Part shown: piece by piece, positions 1 to 6,148 of the stretch
Layout of the letters: each line of letters opens with the position of its first letter
Position numbering within the stretch: position 1 is the stretch's first letter
From: DASPTB01 sp035623615
GTDB lineage: Bacteria; Actinomycetota; UBA4738
Assembly (NCBI GenBank): GCA_035623615.1
Contig: DASPTB010000287.1
Location: 1-8,047, forward strand
Reading direction: 5' to 3'
Length of the DNA: 8,047 bases
Program-made: the position numbers and the translations under genes
Notes under the pieces: model-generated
Told to the model about the DNA's origin: nothing
The model's database searches: none
Seen by the model: only the letters and a program-made list of their open reading frames with translations

Positions 1-619
1 GCGGATCCGGCTCGTCGCGCAGGAGCTGCCCGATCTCCTCGTCGTGCAGCATTCCCGTCAGGCCGTCGGAGCAGAGCAGCAGGCGGTCGCCGGCGCGCAG
101 ATCGAGCCGCTGCTCGTCGACGCTGACGTCCTCTTCGACACCGAGCGATCGCGTGATGATGTTTCGGGCGGGGTGGACCCCCGCCTCCTCCTGCGAGATC
201 TTCCCCTCGTCCACCATCTGCTGGACGAGCGTGTGGTCGTGGGTCAGCTGCCGCAGCCCGCCGTCGCGGAAGAGGTAGGCGCGGGAGTCCCCGACATGGG
301 CGATCAACGCCGCGTCTCCCGAGGTCTGCAGGACGGTGACGGTCGTCCCCATCCCGCGCAGGTTGTGGTCGCCGGCGGCACGCTCGTGCACGACACGGTT
401 CGCGCGCTTGACTGCCTCGACCAGCGGCTCTCCGGACGGGTCCCAAGCGGGCTGGGCCTCACGGATCGCCTCGATCGTCAGCGCCGAGGCGACGTTCCCG
501 CCGCGATGCCCTCCCATCCCGTCGGCGACCGCGAACAGCGGTTCCTCGACCAGGTACGAGTCCTCGTTGCGGGTGCGAACCCGCCCCACGTCGGTCCGGA
601 CCCCGACGCGCACGATCAT
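1..619 (-). CDS. pstP: PP2C-family Ser/Thr protein phosphatase (PstP/Stp-like), C-terminus cut by window edge
   Basis: This is a metal-dependent phosphatase that removes phosphate from Ser/Thr residues and would oppose PknA/PknB-type kinases. The 206 residues visible from the ATG at 619 hold the PP2C motifs in order: RTRNEDS (15-21), AVADGMGGHRGG (30-41, with metal-binding Asp33), GTT (91-93), HVGDSRAYL (108-116) and LLCSDGL (181-187). The last metal-ligand motif (usually a D-N pair) and any transmembrane tail lie beyond position 1. Its ATG overlaps the TGA of the upstream FHA gene (ATGA at 619-616), so translation is probably coupled. In actinobacteria pstP follows fhaB and precedes rodA, pbpA, pknA and pknB, which suits this place. 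The family is certain. The symbol rests on context as well as sequence. Confidence 0.95.
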   Translation of the reverse strand, partial: MIVRVGVRTDVGRVRTRNEDSYLVEEPLFAVADGMGGHRGGNVASALTIEAIREAQPAWDPSGEPLVEAVKRANRVVHERAAGDHNLRGMGTTVTVLQTSGDAALIAHVGDSRAYLFRDGGLRQLTHDHTLVQQMVDEGKISQEEAGVHPARNIITRSLGVEEDVSVDEQRLDLRAGDRLLLCSDGLTGMLHDEEIGQLLRDEPDP

Positions 620-1086
620 CCGCGCAGCTCCAGCGTGGTCTTGCCGAGCCGGAGGTGGTCGCCCGCGTGCAGCTCGGAGGGGCCGGTCAGCTTGCGCTGG
701 TTGAGGTACGTCCCGTTGGTCGACCCGAGGTCCTCGACGTACCACGTGCCGTCCCGGGGAAAGATCCGAGCGTGGTACTGGGAGATGTACGTGTCGCCCA
801 GCCGAATCTGGCAGGCGTCGGCGCGGCCCACCTGCAACGGCTGCTCGAGGCGGAAGGTGCCCGCCTTCGAACCCTGGTCGTCGATGACGAGAAGCTTGCG
901 CGGCGCCTTCCCGGAGTCGCGCGAGCGCCTCGCGTGTTTGGGCGGCGCTTTCGCACGCTCGCCCGCCGCACGCACGGCCGAGCCTCCCGTGACGTCGAGC
1001 GTTGCGATGCGCAGCGCCCGGTACACGAAGAAATAGAGAAGAGCGAGGAACGCGAACTTCAGCACGTCGAGGACGAAAGGCGGCAT
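616..1086 (-). CDS. fhaB: Membrane-anchored FHA-domain protein (FhaB/FipA-like)
   Basis: This is a 156-residue phosphothreonine-binding adaptor. Residues about 5-23 form one hydrophobic membrane helix. A basic, Pro/Ala-rich linker follows (about 36-63), then a C-terminal FHA domain (about 64-156) with GR at 87-88, S102-Q-Y-H105 and the STNGT loop at 122-126. Mycobacterial FhaB/FipA has nearly the same length and plan and works in cell division and cell-wall regulation downstream of the kinases. The usual Arg in the S-R-x-H motif is Gln here. The ATG at 1086 lies four bases after the fhaA stop codon, with GGAGCGGG inside the end of fhaA as a likely ribosome site. The stop overlaps the phosphatase start. 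Family and topology are clear. The role is inferred from orthologues. Confidence 0.93.
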   Translation of the reverse strand: MPPFVLDVLKFAFLALLYFFVYRALRIATLDVTGGSAVRAAGERAKAPPKHARRSRDSGKAPRKLLVIDDQGSKAGTFRLEQPLQVGRADACQIRLGDTYISQYHARIFPRDGTWYVEDLGSTNGTYLNQRKLTGPSELHAGDHLRLGKTTLELRG

Positions 1087-1090
1087 GTCC

Positions 1091-1870
1091 CTACCCGCTC
1101 CGGAACTCGAGCACCGTGTTCCCGATCGTGATCCGGTCGCCGTCGGCGAGCGCCTGCTCGCCGACGGCGGCGTCGTTCACGAGCGTGCCGTTCGTCGAGC
1201 CGAGGTCGCTCACGACGTAGGAGCTCCCCGCGCGACGGATCTCGGCGTGGTGCCGGCTCGCCCCCGGGTCGTCGACGACGACATCGCATTCGGGAAGCCG
1301 TCCCACGACGGTGCGTTCCTTCTGGAGCGTGAATCGCTTGGCGGCGGTGCCGGCGCGAAGGAGCGTAAGGGATGCGGGCCCGCTCGTCGCGGTTCCCGAG
1401 CCGCCGGCGGTTCCCGGGGCGACGGTAGCTCCCGGTCCGGGCGCGCCGGCAGCGCCGCCGGGCGCCTGGGCAGGCTCCACCGGAGGCGCCCACCCGCTCG
1501 GTCCCTCGACGAGTGAGGCCGTGCAGGTGAACCGCCCCTGCTTCAAACCGTCGTCTTCCTCGAACTCGACCTCGGGCGGACCGACGAGTCCCCAGCCGCG
1601 CTCGCGCGCGCCGTCGGCCACGACGCTCTCCAGCTCGCGGCGGAGCGCCTTCTGCGTGTCGCTGAAGCGCTCGGTGTCGGGCGACGAAAGGCCGAAGACG
1701 TAGTGGTTGGGAACCCACACGCCACGCACGCCGACGGTCTTGCCGGCCTCCATCTCCTTGAGGATGCGCGTCGCGAGTTCGACGGGATGCAGGCCGCTGC
1801 GAAAGGCTTTGGCGAAGATCCCCTCGATGGTTCCTTCCAGGCGACGTTCGAAGTCGTTGAGGATACCCAC
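1091..1870 (-). CDS. fhaA: FhaA-like protein: DUF3662 (FhaA N-terminal) domain plus FHA domain
   Basis: This is a 259-residue soluble kinase-pathway adaptor. Residues 1-122 are the DUF3662/FhaA N-terminal domain, opening with the typical GILNDFERRLEG and carrying the FRSGLHPVELA stretch. A low-complexity Pro/Gly/Ala linker covers about 124-165. The FHA domain (about 167-259) has GR at 190-191, SRHH at 205-208 and STNGT at 225-229 with Asn232. Mycobacterial FhaA is about twice as long, mostly through its linker, and binds pseudokinase MviN to restrain peptidoglycan synthesis. Whether this short form does so is inference. The start is GTG at 1870, chosen because it gives the conserved N-terminus. 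The ribosome site is poor: the nearest GGAG is 13 bases upstream. A TATAAT box at 1920-1925 probably drives the three-gene run. Confidence 0.94.
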   Translation of the reverse strand: MGILNDFERRLEGTIEGIFAKAFRSGLHPVELATRILKEMEAGKTVGVRGVWVPNHYVFGLSSPDTERFSDTQKALRRELESVVADGARERGWGLVGPPEVEFEEDDGLKQGRFTCTASLVEGPSGWAPPVEPAQAPGGAAGAPGPGATVAPGTAGGSGTATSGPASLTLLRAGTAAKRFTLQKERTVVGRLPECDVVVDDPGASRHHAEIRRAGSSYVVSDLGSTNGTLVNDAAVGEQALADGDRITIGNTVLEFRSG

Positions 1871-1919
1871 TGGTCTCGGCCGTCTCCGCAGGTAGAGGGC
1901 CTAAGGAGGTCTTCTTCGG

Positions 1920-1925
1920 ATTATA
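1920..1925 (-). promoter_or_regulatory. Candidate -10 box (TATAAT) for the fhaA-fhaB-pstP run
   Basis: Read on the minus strand, these bases are a perfect TATAAT, which stands out in such GC-rich DNA. Transcription would begin about seven bases downstream, near 1913, giving a leader of roughly 43 bases before the GTG at 1870. There is no good -35 box at 16-19 bases upstream, which is common for actinobacterial housekeeping promoters. Confidence 0.5.
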
Positions 1926-1956
1926 TCCGTGGGGTCGGCGCGGGCGGAGCGGCAGC

Positions 1957-1986
1957 TTCGGACCACTCGTGGCGATCCTGTACCAT
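1957..1986 (+). promoter_or_regulatory. Possible promoter of tRNA-Leu
   Basis: TACCAT at 1981-1986 could be a -10 box, with TTCGGA at 1957-1962 as a weak -35 box 18 bases upstream. Transcription would begin a few bases before the mature tRNA end at 1997. Neither box is close to consensus on its own, so this rests mostly on position. Confidence 0.35.
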
Positions 1987-1996
1987 CAGCGGCCAC

Positions 1997-2081
<85 letters not shown>

Positions 2082-2109
2082 CGCATTTTCGCCCGCCAGC
2101 GATCGAACG

Positions 2110-2919
2110 TCAGTCGCCGTCCGGCTCGCGGCGAGCCCAGACGTGGAAGATGCGCGGGCCGCCGATGATCGTCGCCGGGTCCTCCGCCGCCCGCCTGAGG
2201 TCGTCGCGGGTGGACTCGACCGTTTCCATCGAGGCGAGCCCGTCCTCGATCATGGTCTCGGCGATGGCCTCGAGGGTCAGCAGGGGAAGCGTCTTCGCCT
2301 CTCCCTCGTTGTCGACGCGCTGCGTGAGCGTCACGTCCGGATGTGGAATGCCCGCCTCGAGGAAGGAGGCGAACAGCTTGCGCCCCATCGTGGGATCTCC
2401 GCCGTGGCGGCGAAGCGTCTCCCGGTACGCGTTCGCGTAGAACGCGTGGCCCGCGTTCGGCGGGTAGCAGAAGAGGGCCTCGAAGTCGCCGTCCTCGACA
2501 GCGACGACGCCGCCCGGGGAGACGGCCTCCCACATGCGCCGGAGCAGGTCGACGGGCCGGCTCAAGTGCTCGAGCAGAAGCCGGGAGAAGACCACGTCGT
2601 ACGCGCCCGGTTCGCTCCACTCGTTCACGTCGACGACCCGGAACTCGATGTTCGCGACGCCCTGCTCGGTCGCGGTGTCGCGAGCGAGCCCCAGCTTCAC
2701 CTCGTCCATGTCGATGCCGAGCACGTGACCGCTCGGTCCGACGCGATCGGCGAGCTCGAACGTGACGTCGCCGCTGCCGCACCCGACGTCGACACAGCGC
2801 ATCCCGGGACGCACGTCGATGCGGTCCAGGAGGGCGGACGTTGCCTGCTGATGAGCGCGGGCGAGAACCTTCAGTCGCTCGTATCCGCGAACGCCGCCAT
2901 GGATGACGTAGCGCTCCAC
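2110..2919 (-). CDS. Class I SAM-dependent methyltransferase, substrate unknown
   Basis: This 269-residue enzyme has a Rossmann methyltransferase core. Motif I is VDVGCGSGD (43-51). The acid after the second strand is Asp70 in GIDMDE, and Asp97 (VVDVNEW) sits near the adenine. The post-motif YDVVFSRLLLEHL (107-119) and SPGGVVAVED (134-143) follow. The C-terminal part, about 145-269, is a mostly helical cap seen in small-molecule methyltransferases of the UbiE/Methyltransf_11-25 type. The GTG start at 2919 keeps the conserved lead-in before motif I. A TAGGAT seven bases upstream could be a leaderless -10 box, or its AGGA a ribosome site. It is the last of three minus-strand genes after the flavin monooxygenase (48-base gap), so it may act on a hydroxylated product. 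The substrate cannot be read from the sequence. Confidence 0.9.
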   Translation of the reverse strand: MERYVIHGGVRGYERLKVLARAHQQATSALLDRIDVRPGMRCVDVGCGSGDVTFELADRVGPSGHVLGIDMDEVKLGLARDTATEQGVANIEFRVVDVNEWSEPGAYDVVFSRLLLEHLSRPVDLLRRMWEAVSPGGVVAVEDGDFEALFCYPPNAGHAFYANAYRETLRRHGGDPTMGRKLFASFLEAGIPHPDVTLTQRVDNEGEAKTLPLLTLEAIAETMIEDGLASMETVESTRDDLRRAAEDPATIIGGPRIFHVWARREPDGD

Positions 2920-2926
2920 TCGCCCG

Positions 2927-2932
2927 ATCCTA
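2927..2932 (-). promoter_or_regulatory. TAGGAT: possible leaderless -10 box, or ribosome site, for the methyltransferase
   Basis: TAGGAT on the minus strand fits the actinobacterial -10 pattern TANNNT and ends seven bases before the GTG at 2919, so a transcript could begin at or beside the start codon. The inner AGGA is also eight bases from the GTG and could be a Shine-Dalgarno site. The two readings cannot be told apart here. Confidence 0.3.
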
Positions 2933-2967
2933 GTCGCCCCCGCTCCGGCGGCTCATGTGCGCAGCGC

Positions 2968-4161
2968 TCAGTCGGGATCGACGCCGGCGTAGGCGAACGC
3001 GAACCACCGGGCGAAGGCCGGGTCCTGCTGCAGGGAGGTGATCCATCCGTCGCGGACGCGGCCGCTGAACGCGCCGTCGTCGGAGGATCCCGACAGCCCG
3101 TGGAACCCGGCGAGGATCAGGCGCAGCATCCAGTTGGAGAACGCCTGCGTCCGCCAGACGGCACGTAGTCGCGTCTCCGAGTATCGCTCGAGACGGTCGC
3201 CGTCTGCGGCCGGGCCGAACCGTTGCGCGAGGCCGTGTGCGAGCTCGACGGCGTCCTGGATGGCGAGGTTCATGCCCTTGCCGCCCGCGGGGGTGAACAG
3301 GTGCGCGGCATCGCCGGCCAGGAAGATCCGTCCCTGCTGCATCGGTTCGCGCAGCTTCACGCGCAGGTCGAGGAGGGTTGCCTCTCCGAGGGGAACGTCG
3401 TAGATCCGCTCGCCCACTCCGAGGCGCTCGGAGAGCTCGTCCTGCATCCGCCTCTCGGGCCACGCGTCCAGCGTGTCGGCCGAATCCACCTGGAGGAAGT
3501 ACCGCGTCAACGTGGGGCCGCGCCGCATCTGTCCGGCGAAGCCTCGCGGGTGCGCCGCATAGATCGTGTGCGGCTCGAGCGGTGGCGCCTGCCCGATCAT
3601 CGCCAGCCAGCGAACGGGCAGGGTCTCCCCGACGACCCGCGTGTCGTCCAGCGCGTCGGCGACGGGGCCACGCGGCCCGTCGCAGCCGATGACGACGTTG
3701 CACACAAGGTCGGATATCGCTCCGTCCCGGGCGACGGCGAGCACGGCACCCTCGCCGGTCTGCCGAACGGCGGTCACCTCCGCCCCGAATCGCACGTCCG
3801 CGCCGCCGGCGACGAGCGCTTCCGCGAGCCTCGCCACCAGCTCGTGCTGCGGATAGATGTAGTGGGGCCGGCCGCCGGTGAGCTCTGCGTAGTCGAGGAC
3901 GACCGACGCCTCCGGGGAACGGAACTCGCACCTGCCGTTCTCGTCGGAGAACTCGAGGATGGCGGGTGCGATCTCCTCCGTCTCGAGGAGCTTCACCGTC
4001 CGGTATTCGATGAGCCCGGCCTTCGGGACGGCCAGCAGATCGGTCTGCGGGTGGCGCTCCAGGAGCACGAAGGGAATCCCGAACCGGCGGAGGATGTGGG
4101 CGACGACGAGCCCCGCGGGTCCCGCACCGACGATGCCGACCGTCGTTTCGCTCTCACTCAT
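2968..4161 (-). CDS. FAD-dependent aromatic hydroxylase of the 4-hydroxybenzoate 3-monooxygenase (PobA) family
   Basis: This 397-residue flavoprotein uses NAD(P)H and O2 to hydroxylate an aromatic ring. FAD motifs are GAGPAG (12-17), CDGPRG (160-165) and GDAAHLFTP (283-291). Its length matches PobA (394), and the block IYAAHPRGFA (200-209) is nearly that of PobA. Against the Pseudomonas enzyme as I recall it, Tyr201, Arg214, Arg220, Pro293 (here 291), Arg269 (here 267) and Tyr385 (here 391) are kept. Ser212 is Met, Tyr222 is Phe, Arg44 is Lys47 and His162 is Arg164. Ser212, Arg214 and Tyr222 hold the substrate carboxylate in PobA, so the substrate may differ and no symbol is given. A small ABM-fold gene lies 70 bases upstream and a methyltransferase 48 bases downstream. 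The ATG at 4161 follows a GGGGGGA. Confidence 0.9.
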   Translation of the reverse strand: MSESETTVGIVGAGPAGLVVAHILRRFGIPFVLLERHPQTDLLAVPKAGLIEYRTVKLLETEEIAPAILEFSDENGRCEFRSPEASVVLDYAELTGGRPHYIYPQHELVARLAEALVAGGADVRFGAEVTAVRQTGEGAVLAVARDGAISDLVCNVVIGCDGPRGPVADALDDTRVVGETLPVRWLAMIGQAPPLEPHTIYAAHPRGFAGQMRRGPTLTRYFLQVDSADTLDAWPERRMQDELSERLGVGERIYDVPLGEATLLDLRVKLREPMQQGRIFLAGDAAHLFTPAGGKGMNLAIQDAVELAHGLAQRFGPAADGDRLERYSETRLRAVWRTQAFSNWMLRLILAGFHGLSGSSDDGAFSGRVRDGWITSLQQDPAFARWFAFAYAGVDPD

Positions 4162-4181
4162 GGATCGGCGTCCCCCCGGCG

Positions 4182-4210
4182 ATCGTCCGGCAGGAAGGGA
4201 CTGAGGTCAA
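4182..4210 (-). promoter_or_regulatory. Possible promoter of the flavin monooxygenase gene
   Basis: On the minus strand TTGACC (4210-4205) is a good -35 match, and 17 bases on lies GACGAT (4187-4182), a poor -10 match. Transcription would begin near 4174, just before the ATG at 4161. The gene could equally be read from upstream through the 70-base gap. Confidence 0.25.
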
Positions 4211-4231
4211 ACCCGGTCGAGTCTGTCCGGC

Positions 4232-4513
4232 CTACGTCTCCTCGATTTCCCCGTCGTGCCACTCGGGCTCGTCTTCCATGAACGCCCGGTACTCGAGGTA
4301 GCGCTCGTGCTGGGCCGGATCGTCGGCGTTCTTGTCGTACGTGGCCCGGTCCTCGAAGACGGCGAAGAGCCAGGAGACGTCCGAGTCGTTCTCGAACAGG
4401 ACGTAGGACTTCACCAGCCCCGGGATCCCGCCCTCGAGCTGGCGGTTCACGACCTCGCGGAGCTTGTCGCGGTTCTCAGGCTTCACCCGCGTGCGCGCGA
4501 CCGTTCCGTACAT
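4232..4513 (-). CDS. Small ABM-type (dimeric alpha/beta barrel) protein, function unknown
   Basis: This 93-residue protein looks like the antibiotic-biosynthesis-monooxygenase (ABM) ferredoxin-like fold: MYGTVARTRVKPENRDKLREVV forms the first strand and helix, SYVLFEND and VSWLFAVFED the middle strands, and ATYDKNADDPAQHERYLEY a helix. The C-terminus is acidic (EDEPEWHDGEIEET). Members include cofactor-free oxygenases, heme-degrading enzymes and many of unknown role. No heme ligand or catalytic residue can be assigned with confidence. I chose the ATG at 4513 over an in-frame TTG at 4549, because GGGGGAGG lies just before it and the conserved strand starts there. It sits upstream of a PobA-like hydroxylase on the same strand, so a shared oxidative pathway is plausible but unproven. 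Confidence 0.8.
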   Translation of the reverse strand: MYGTVARTRVKPENRDKLREVVNRQLEGGIPGLVKSYVLFENDSDVSWLFAVFEDRATYDKNADDPAQHERYLEYRAFMEDEPEWHDGEIEET

Positions 4514-4548
4514 GACCTCCCCCTCTCTCCGAACGAGGCGACCAGTCA

Positions 4549-4569
4549 ACCACGAAGGAAGGTCGTGGT
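4549..4569 (-). other. Perfect 7-bp hairpin between the HIT and ABM genes
   Basis: ACCACGA (4549-4555) and TCGTGGT (4563-4569) are exact inverted repeats around a seven-base loop. The hairpin lies 37 bases past the HIT stop codon and 35 before the ABM start. No T-run follows on either strand, so it is not a standard intrinsic terminator. It may cap the HIT transcript or mark a binding site. Confidence 0.4.
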
Positions 4570-4606
4570 GAAAGCCGAGCCCGCGTCGACGGCTGCCGCG
4601 GTTCGT

Positions 4607-5077
4607 CTATCCGTGGATGATCGCGCGGAGCGCGGCGACCTCGGTGCGCAGGCGCTCGTCCGGCACCGGGGTGGCGTCGCCGGGCGGGGGAAGCGGGTGC
4701 TCGGGCGCACGGTCGTCCACGTACCGGGGCACGACGTGGGTGTGCACGTGCGGTTCGGCATTGCCCAGCACCTGGTAGTTGATCTTCGCCGGTCGATAGC
4801 GCTCGTCGAGCGCGCGGGCGACGAGCGCGACCTCCGCCATGTACGCGGACAGCTCGGCGCCCGTCAGTTCGAACAGCTCGGTGACGTGGCGGTCACCGCG
4901 CCAGATGACGATCGAATACCCGGGGGAGAGCGGCTGCCGTTGCAGGTAGGCGTCGGAGCACGTCCCCGCGTGGAAACGCAGCCCCCACCCGTTGTCGTCG
5001 GGACGGCCTTCGCGGCACATCGGACACGCGTCGCCGATCAGGCGTTGTTCCCAGTCCTCGGGCCAGGTGCGCATCAT
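4607..5077 (-). CDS. HIT-family nucleotide hydrolase or transferase
   Basis: This 156-residue protein carries the histidine-triad motif HVHTHVVPR (110-118), with His112 as the expected nucleophile that forms the nucleotidyl intermediate. The family acts on the alpha phosphate of nucleotide conjugates such as AMP-lysine, adenosine phosphoramidates or diadenosine polyphosphates. A CPMC pair (18-21) near the N-terminus resembles the zinc-binding Cys pair of many HIT proteins. Residues 53-61 and 96-106 give the usual core strands. There are two adjacent ATGs (5077 and 5074). The site AGAGGA (5088-5083) is five bases from the first and eight from the second, so either may be used. It starts 10 bases after the membrane-protein gene, whose TGA is part of this ribosome site, so coupling is likely. 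The exact substrate is unknown. Confidence 0.92.
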   Translation of the reverse strand: MMRTWPEDWEQRLIGDACPMCREGRPDDNGWGLRFHAGTCSDAYLQRQPLSPGYSIVIWRGDRHVTELFELTGAELSAYMAEVALVARALDERYRPAKINYQVLGNAEPHVHTHVVPRYVDDRAPEHPLPPPGDATPVPDERLRTEVAALRAIIHG

Positions 5078-5087
5078 CCGGGTCCTC

Positions 5088-6068
5088 TCAGCGTGGGGGC
5101 GGCCTGTCGTCGGTCGGAACCGGGAATCCCCAGGGTGAGGTGGGCGGTGAGGCGGGAGGCGCCGACGCTGCCGCGGCCACTCGCGCCCGCCGCTCGGCCC
5201 GCCGACGACGGGCTCGCGACAGGCGCGAGAGCCCCACGATCACGAGCGCCAGTGCGGCGAGGACGAACAGGGGCGCCCACGAGCGCGCCGCCGCCGCCGT
5301 CGCGGACGGGGGATTCGAGTCGCGAATCACGAAGTGCGTGAAGCGCACCGGCTCGATCGGACCGCTCTCGCCCTCCGCTGCCGAAAGGCCTGTGCGCCAC
5401 TGCGTCCCGGGGAGGCCGGGAAGCTCGTCGTCGACCTGGCCCACCATGGCGCCGTTCACGAACATCGCGAGATGCGTGATGCGCGCGCTTGCGGTGGAGC
5501 TTTGGTCCGAGCAGACGCCCTCGACGTGCACGGTCTGTCCGGGACTCAGACCGGCGAGCCGTCCCGACAGAATCGGCCGGGCCTGCACCTGCATCGTGCT
5601 CTGCGGCGCCTTGAGGATCGCCCATGCGCCGCGTGAATCGACGGCGAACTCGTAGTGGGCGTGTCCGACGTTCGGCCATCCGCAGACGACCGCGCCGACG
5701 CCCGTCGACGGACTCGCCGGCAGCTGCACGTCGACGGCGACCGACAGGTGCGAGATGGGAGCGTCGTACGGCGCGTCGACGAGCACCTCGTGTCCGCGTG
5801 CCGGGGTGATCTCGTATGCGCCGTCGCGGATGGCGGCGCTGCTCCCGGTCGACGACGCTCCCGTGTACCAACCCCCCGTCGCGGCGCCGAAGTCGTCGAC
5901 GTACACGACCTTGCCCTGCGTGGCAAGGGACGCGGAGGTCGGCCCCGGCGTCGGACTCGTCGCCGCCAGCGCCGATGCGCCCGTTCCGGCGACTAGAAGG
6001 AGCGCTGCGACCGGTGCGACTCGCCGGATCGATCGCCCGGTCGTTCCAGTTCGGCCGGAAGCTCCCAT
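5088..6068 (-). CDS. Secreted, single-pass membrane protein with a beta-rich outer domain; function unknown
   Basis: I do not recognise a named family for this 326-residue protein. Residues 1-36 are a signal peptide: basic RSIRR (12-16), a hydrophobic VAPVAALLLVAG core, and a likely cut after ALA (35). A Pro/Thr/Ser-rich stalk (37-50) leads into an outer domain (about 53-250) of alternating strands, opening VVYVDDFGAATGGWYTG. That pattern resembles concanavalin A/LamG-like sandwiches, suggesting glycan or surface binding. Only two Cys (129 and 186) occur there, and they may form a disulfide. A membrane helix spans about 264-280, followed by an Arg-rich stop-transfer stretch (282-296) and a Pro-rich cytoplasmic tail (303-326). 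It is followed by the HIT gene after 10 bases. No ribosome site precedes the ATG, but TATGCT lies nine bases upstream. Confidence 0.85.
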   Translation of the reverse strand: MGASGRTGTTGRSIRRVAPVAALLLVAGTGASALAATSPTPGPTSASLATQGKVVYVDDFGAATGGWYTGASSTGSSAAIRDGAYEITPARGHEVLVDAPYDAPISHLSVAVDVQLPASPSTGVGAVVCGWPNVGHAHYEFAVDSRGAWAILKAPQSTMQVQARPILSGRLAGLSPGQTVHVEGVCSDQSSTASARITHLAMFVNGAMVGQVDDELPGLPGTQWRTGLSAAEGESGPIEPVRFTHFVIRDSNPPSATAAAARSWAPLFVLAALALVIVGLSRLSRARRRRAERRARVAAAASAPPASPPTSPWGFPVPTDDRPPPR

Positions 6069-6077
6069 TCAGGGCGA

Positions 6078-6083
6078 AGCATA
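6078..6083 (-). promoter_or_regulatory. TATGCT: candidate leaderless -10 box for the membrane-protein gene
   Basis: On the minus strand TATGCT fits TANNNT and ends nine bases before the ATG at 6068, so transcription would start at or within two bases of the start codon. There is no purine-rich ribosome site between them. The same run would carry the HIT gene. Confidence 0.42.
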
Positions 6084-6100
6084 CGATGCGGTTACCGGCC

Positions 6101-6125
6101 GGCCGGGGAGGATTCGTTCCCGGCC
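6101..6125 (-). other. All-GC 7-bp inverted repeat downstream of the nitrilase gene
   Basis: GGCCGGG (6101-6107) and CCCGGCC (6119-6125) pair exactly around an 11-base loop, and the self-complementary CCGGCCGGCCGG (6095-6106) overlaps one arm. It sits 24 bases beyond the nitrilase stop codon and just upstream of the candidate -10 box of the next gene. There is no T-run, so a terminator role is possible but not shown. Confidence 0.35.
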
Positions 6126-6148
6126 CTGCGCCGACTACGTCGTTGCCG

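Noticed and set aside
44..1036. Long plus-strand open frame (330 codons) opposite the phosphatase and FHA genes
   Set aside because: The minus strand here encodes clear PP2C and FHA motifs. The plus frame is a shadow caused by GC-rich codon use and shows no domain.
1902..1909. Perfect Shine-Dalgarno TAAGGAGG on the plus strand
   Set aside because: The only frame it could serve (GTG 1929) runs through the tRNA and encodes nothing recognisable. The minus-strand meaning, in the fhaA leader, is the more likely one.
3223..4281. Plus-strand open frame opposite the flavin monooxygenase
   Set aside because: It is a shadow of the PobA-like gene, whose motifs are unmistakable on the minus strand.
4514..4549. 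Upstream TTG start that would lengthen the ABM protein by 12 residues
   Set aside because: The added residues are not typical of the fold and lie over the strong GGGGGAGG site that serves the ATG at 4513.
4256..5341. Plus-strand open frame of 361 codons
   Set aside because: It crosses three minus-strand genes and the gaps between them, and no family features are seen.
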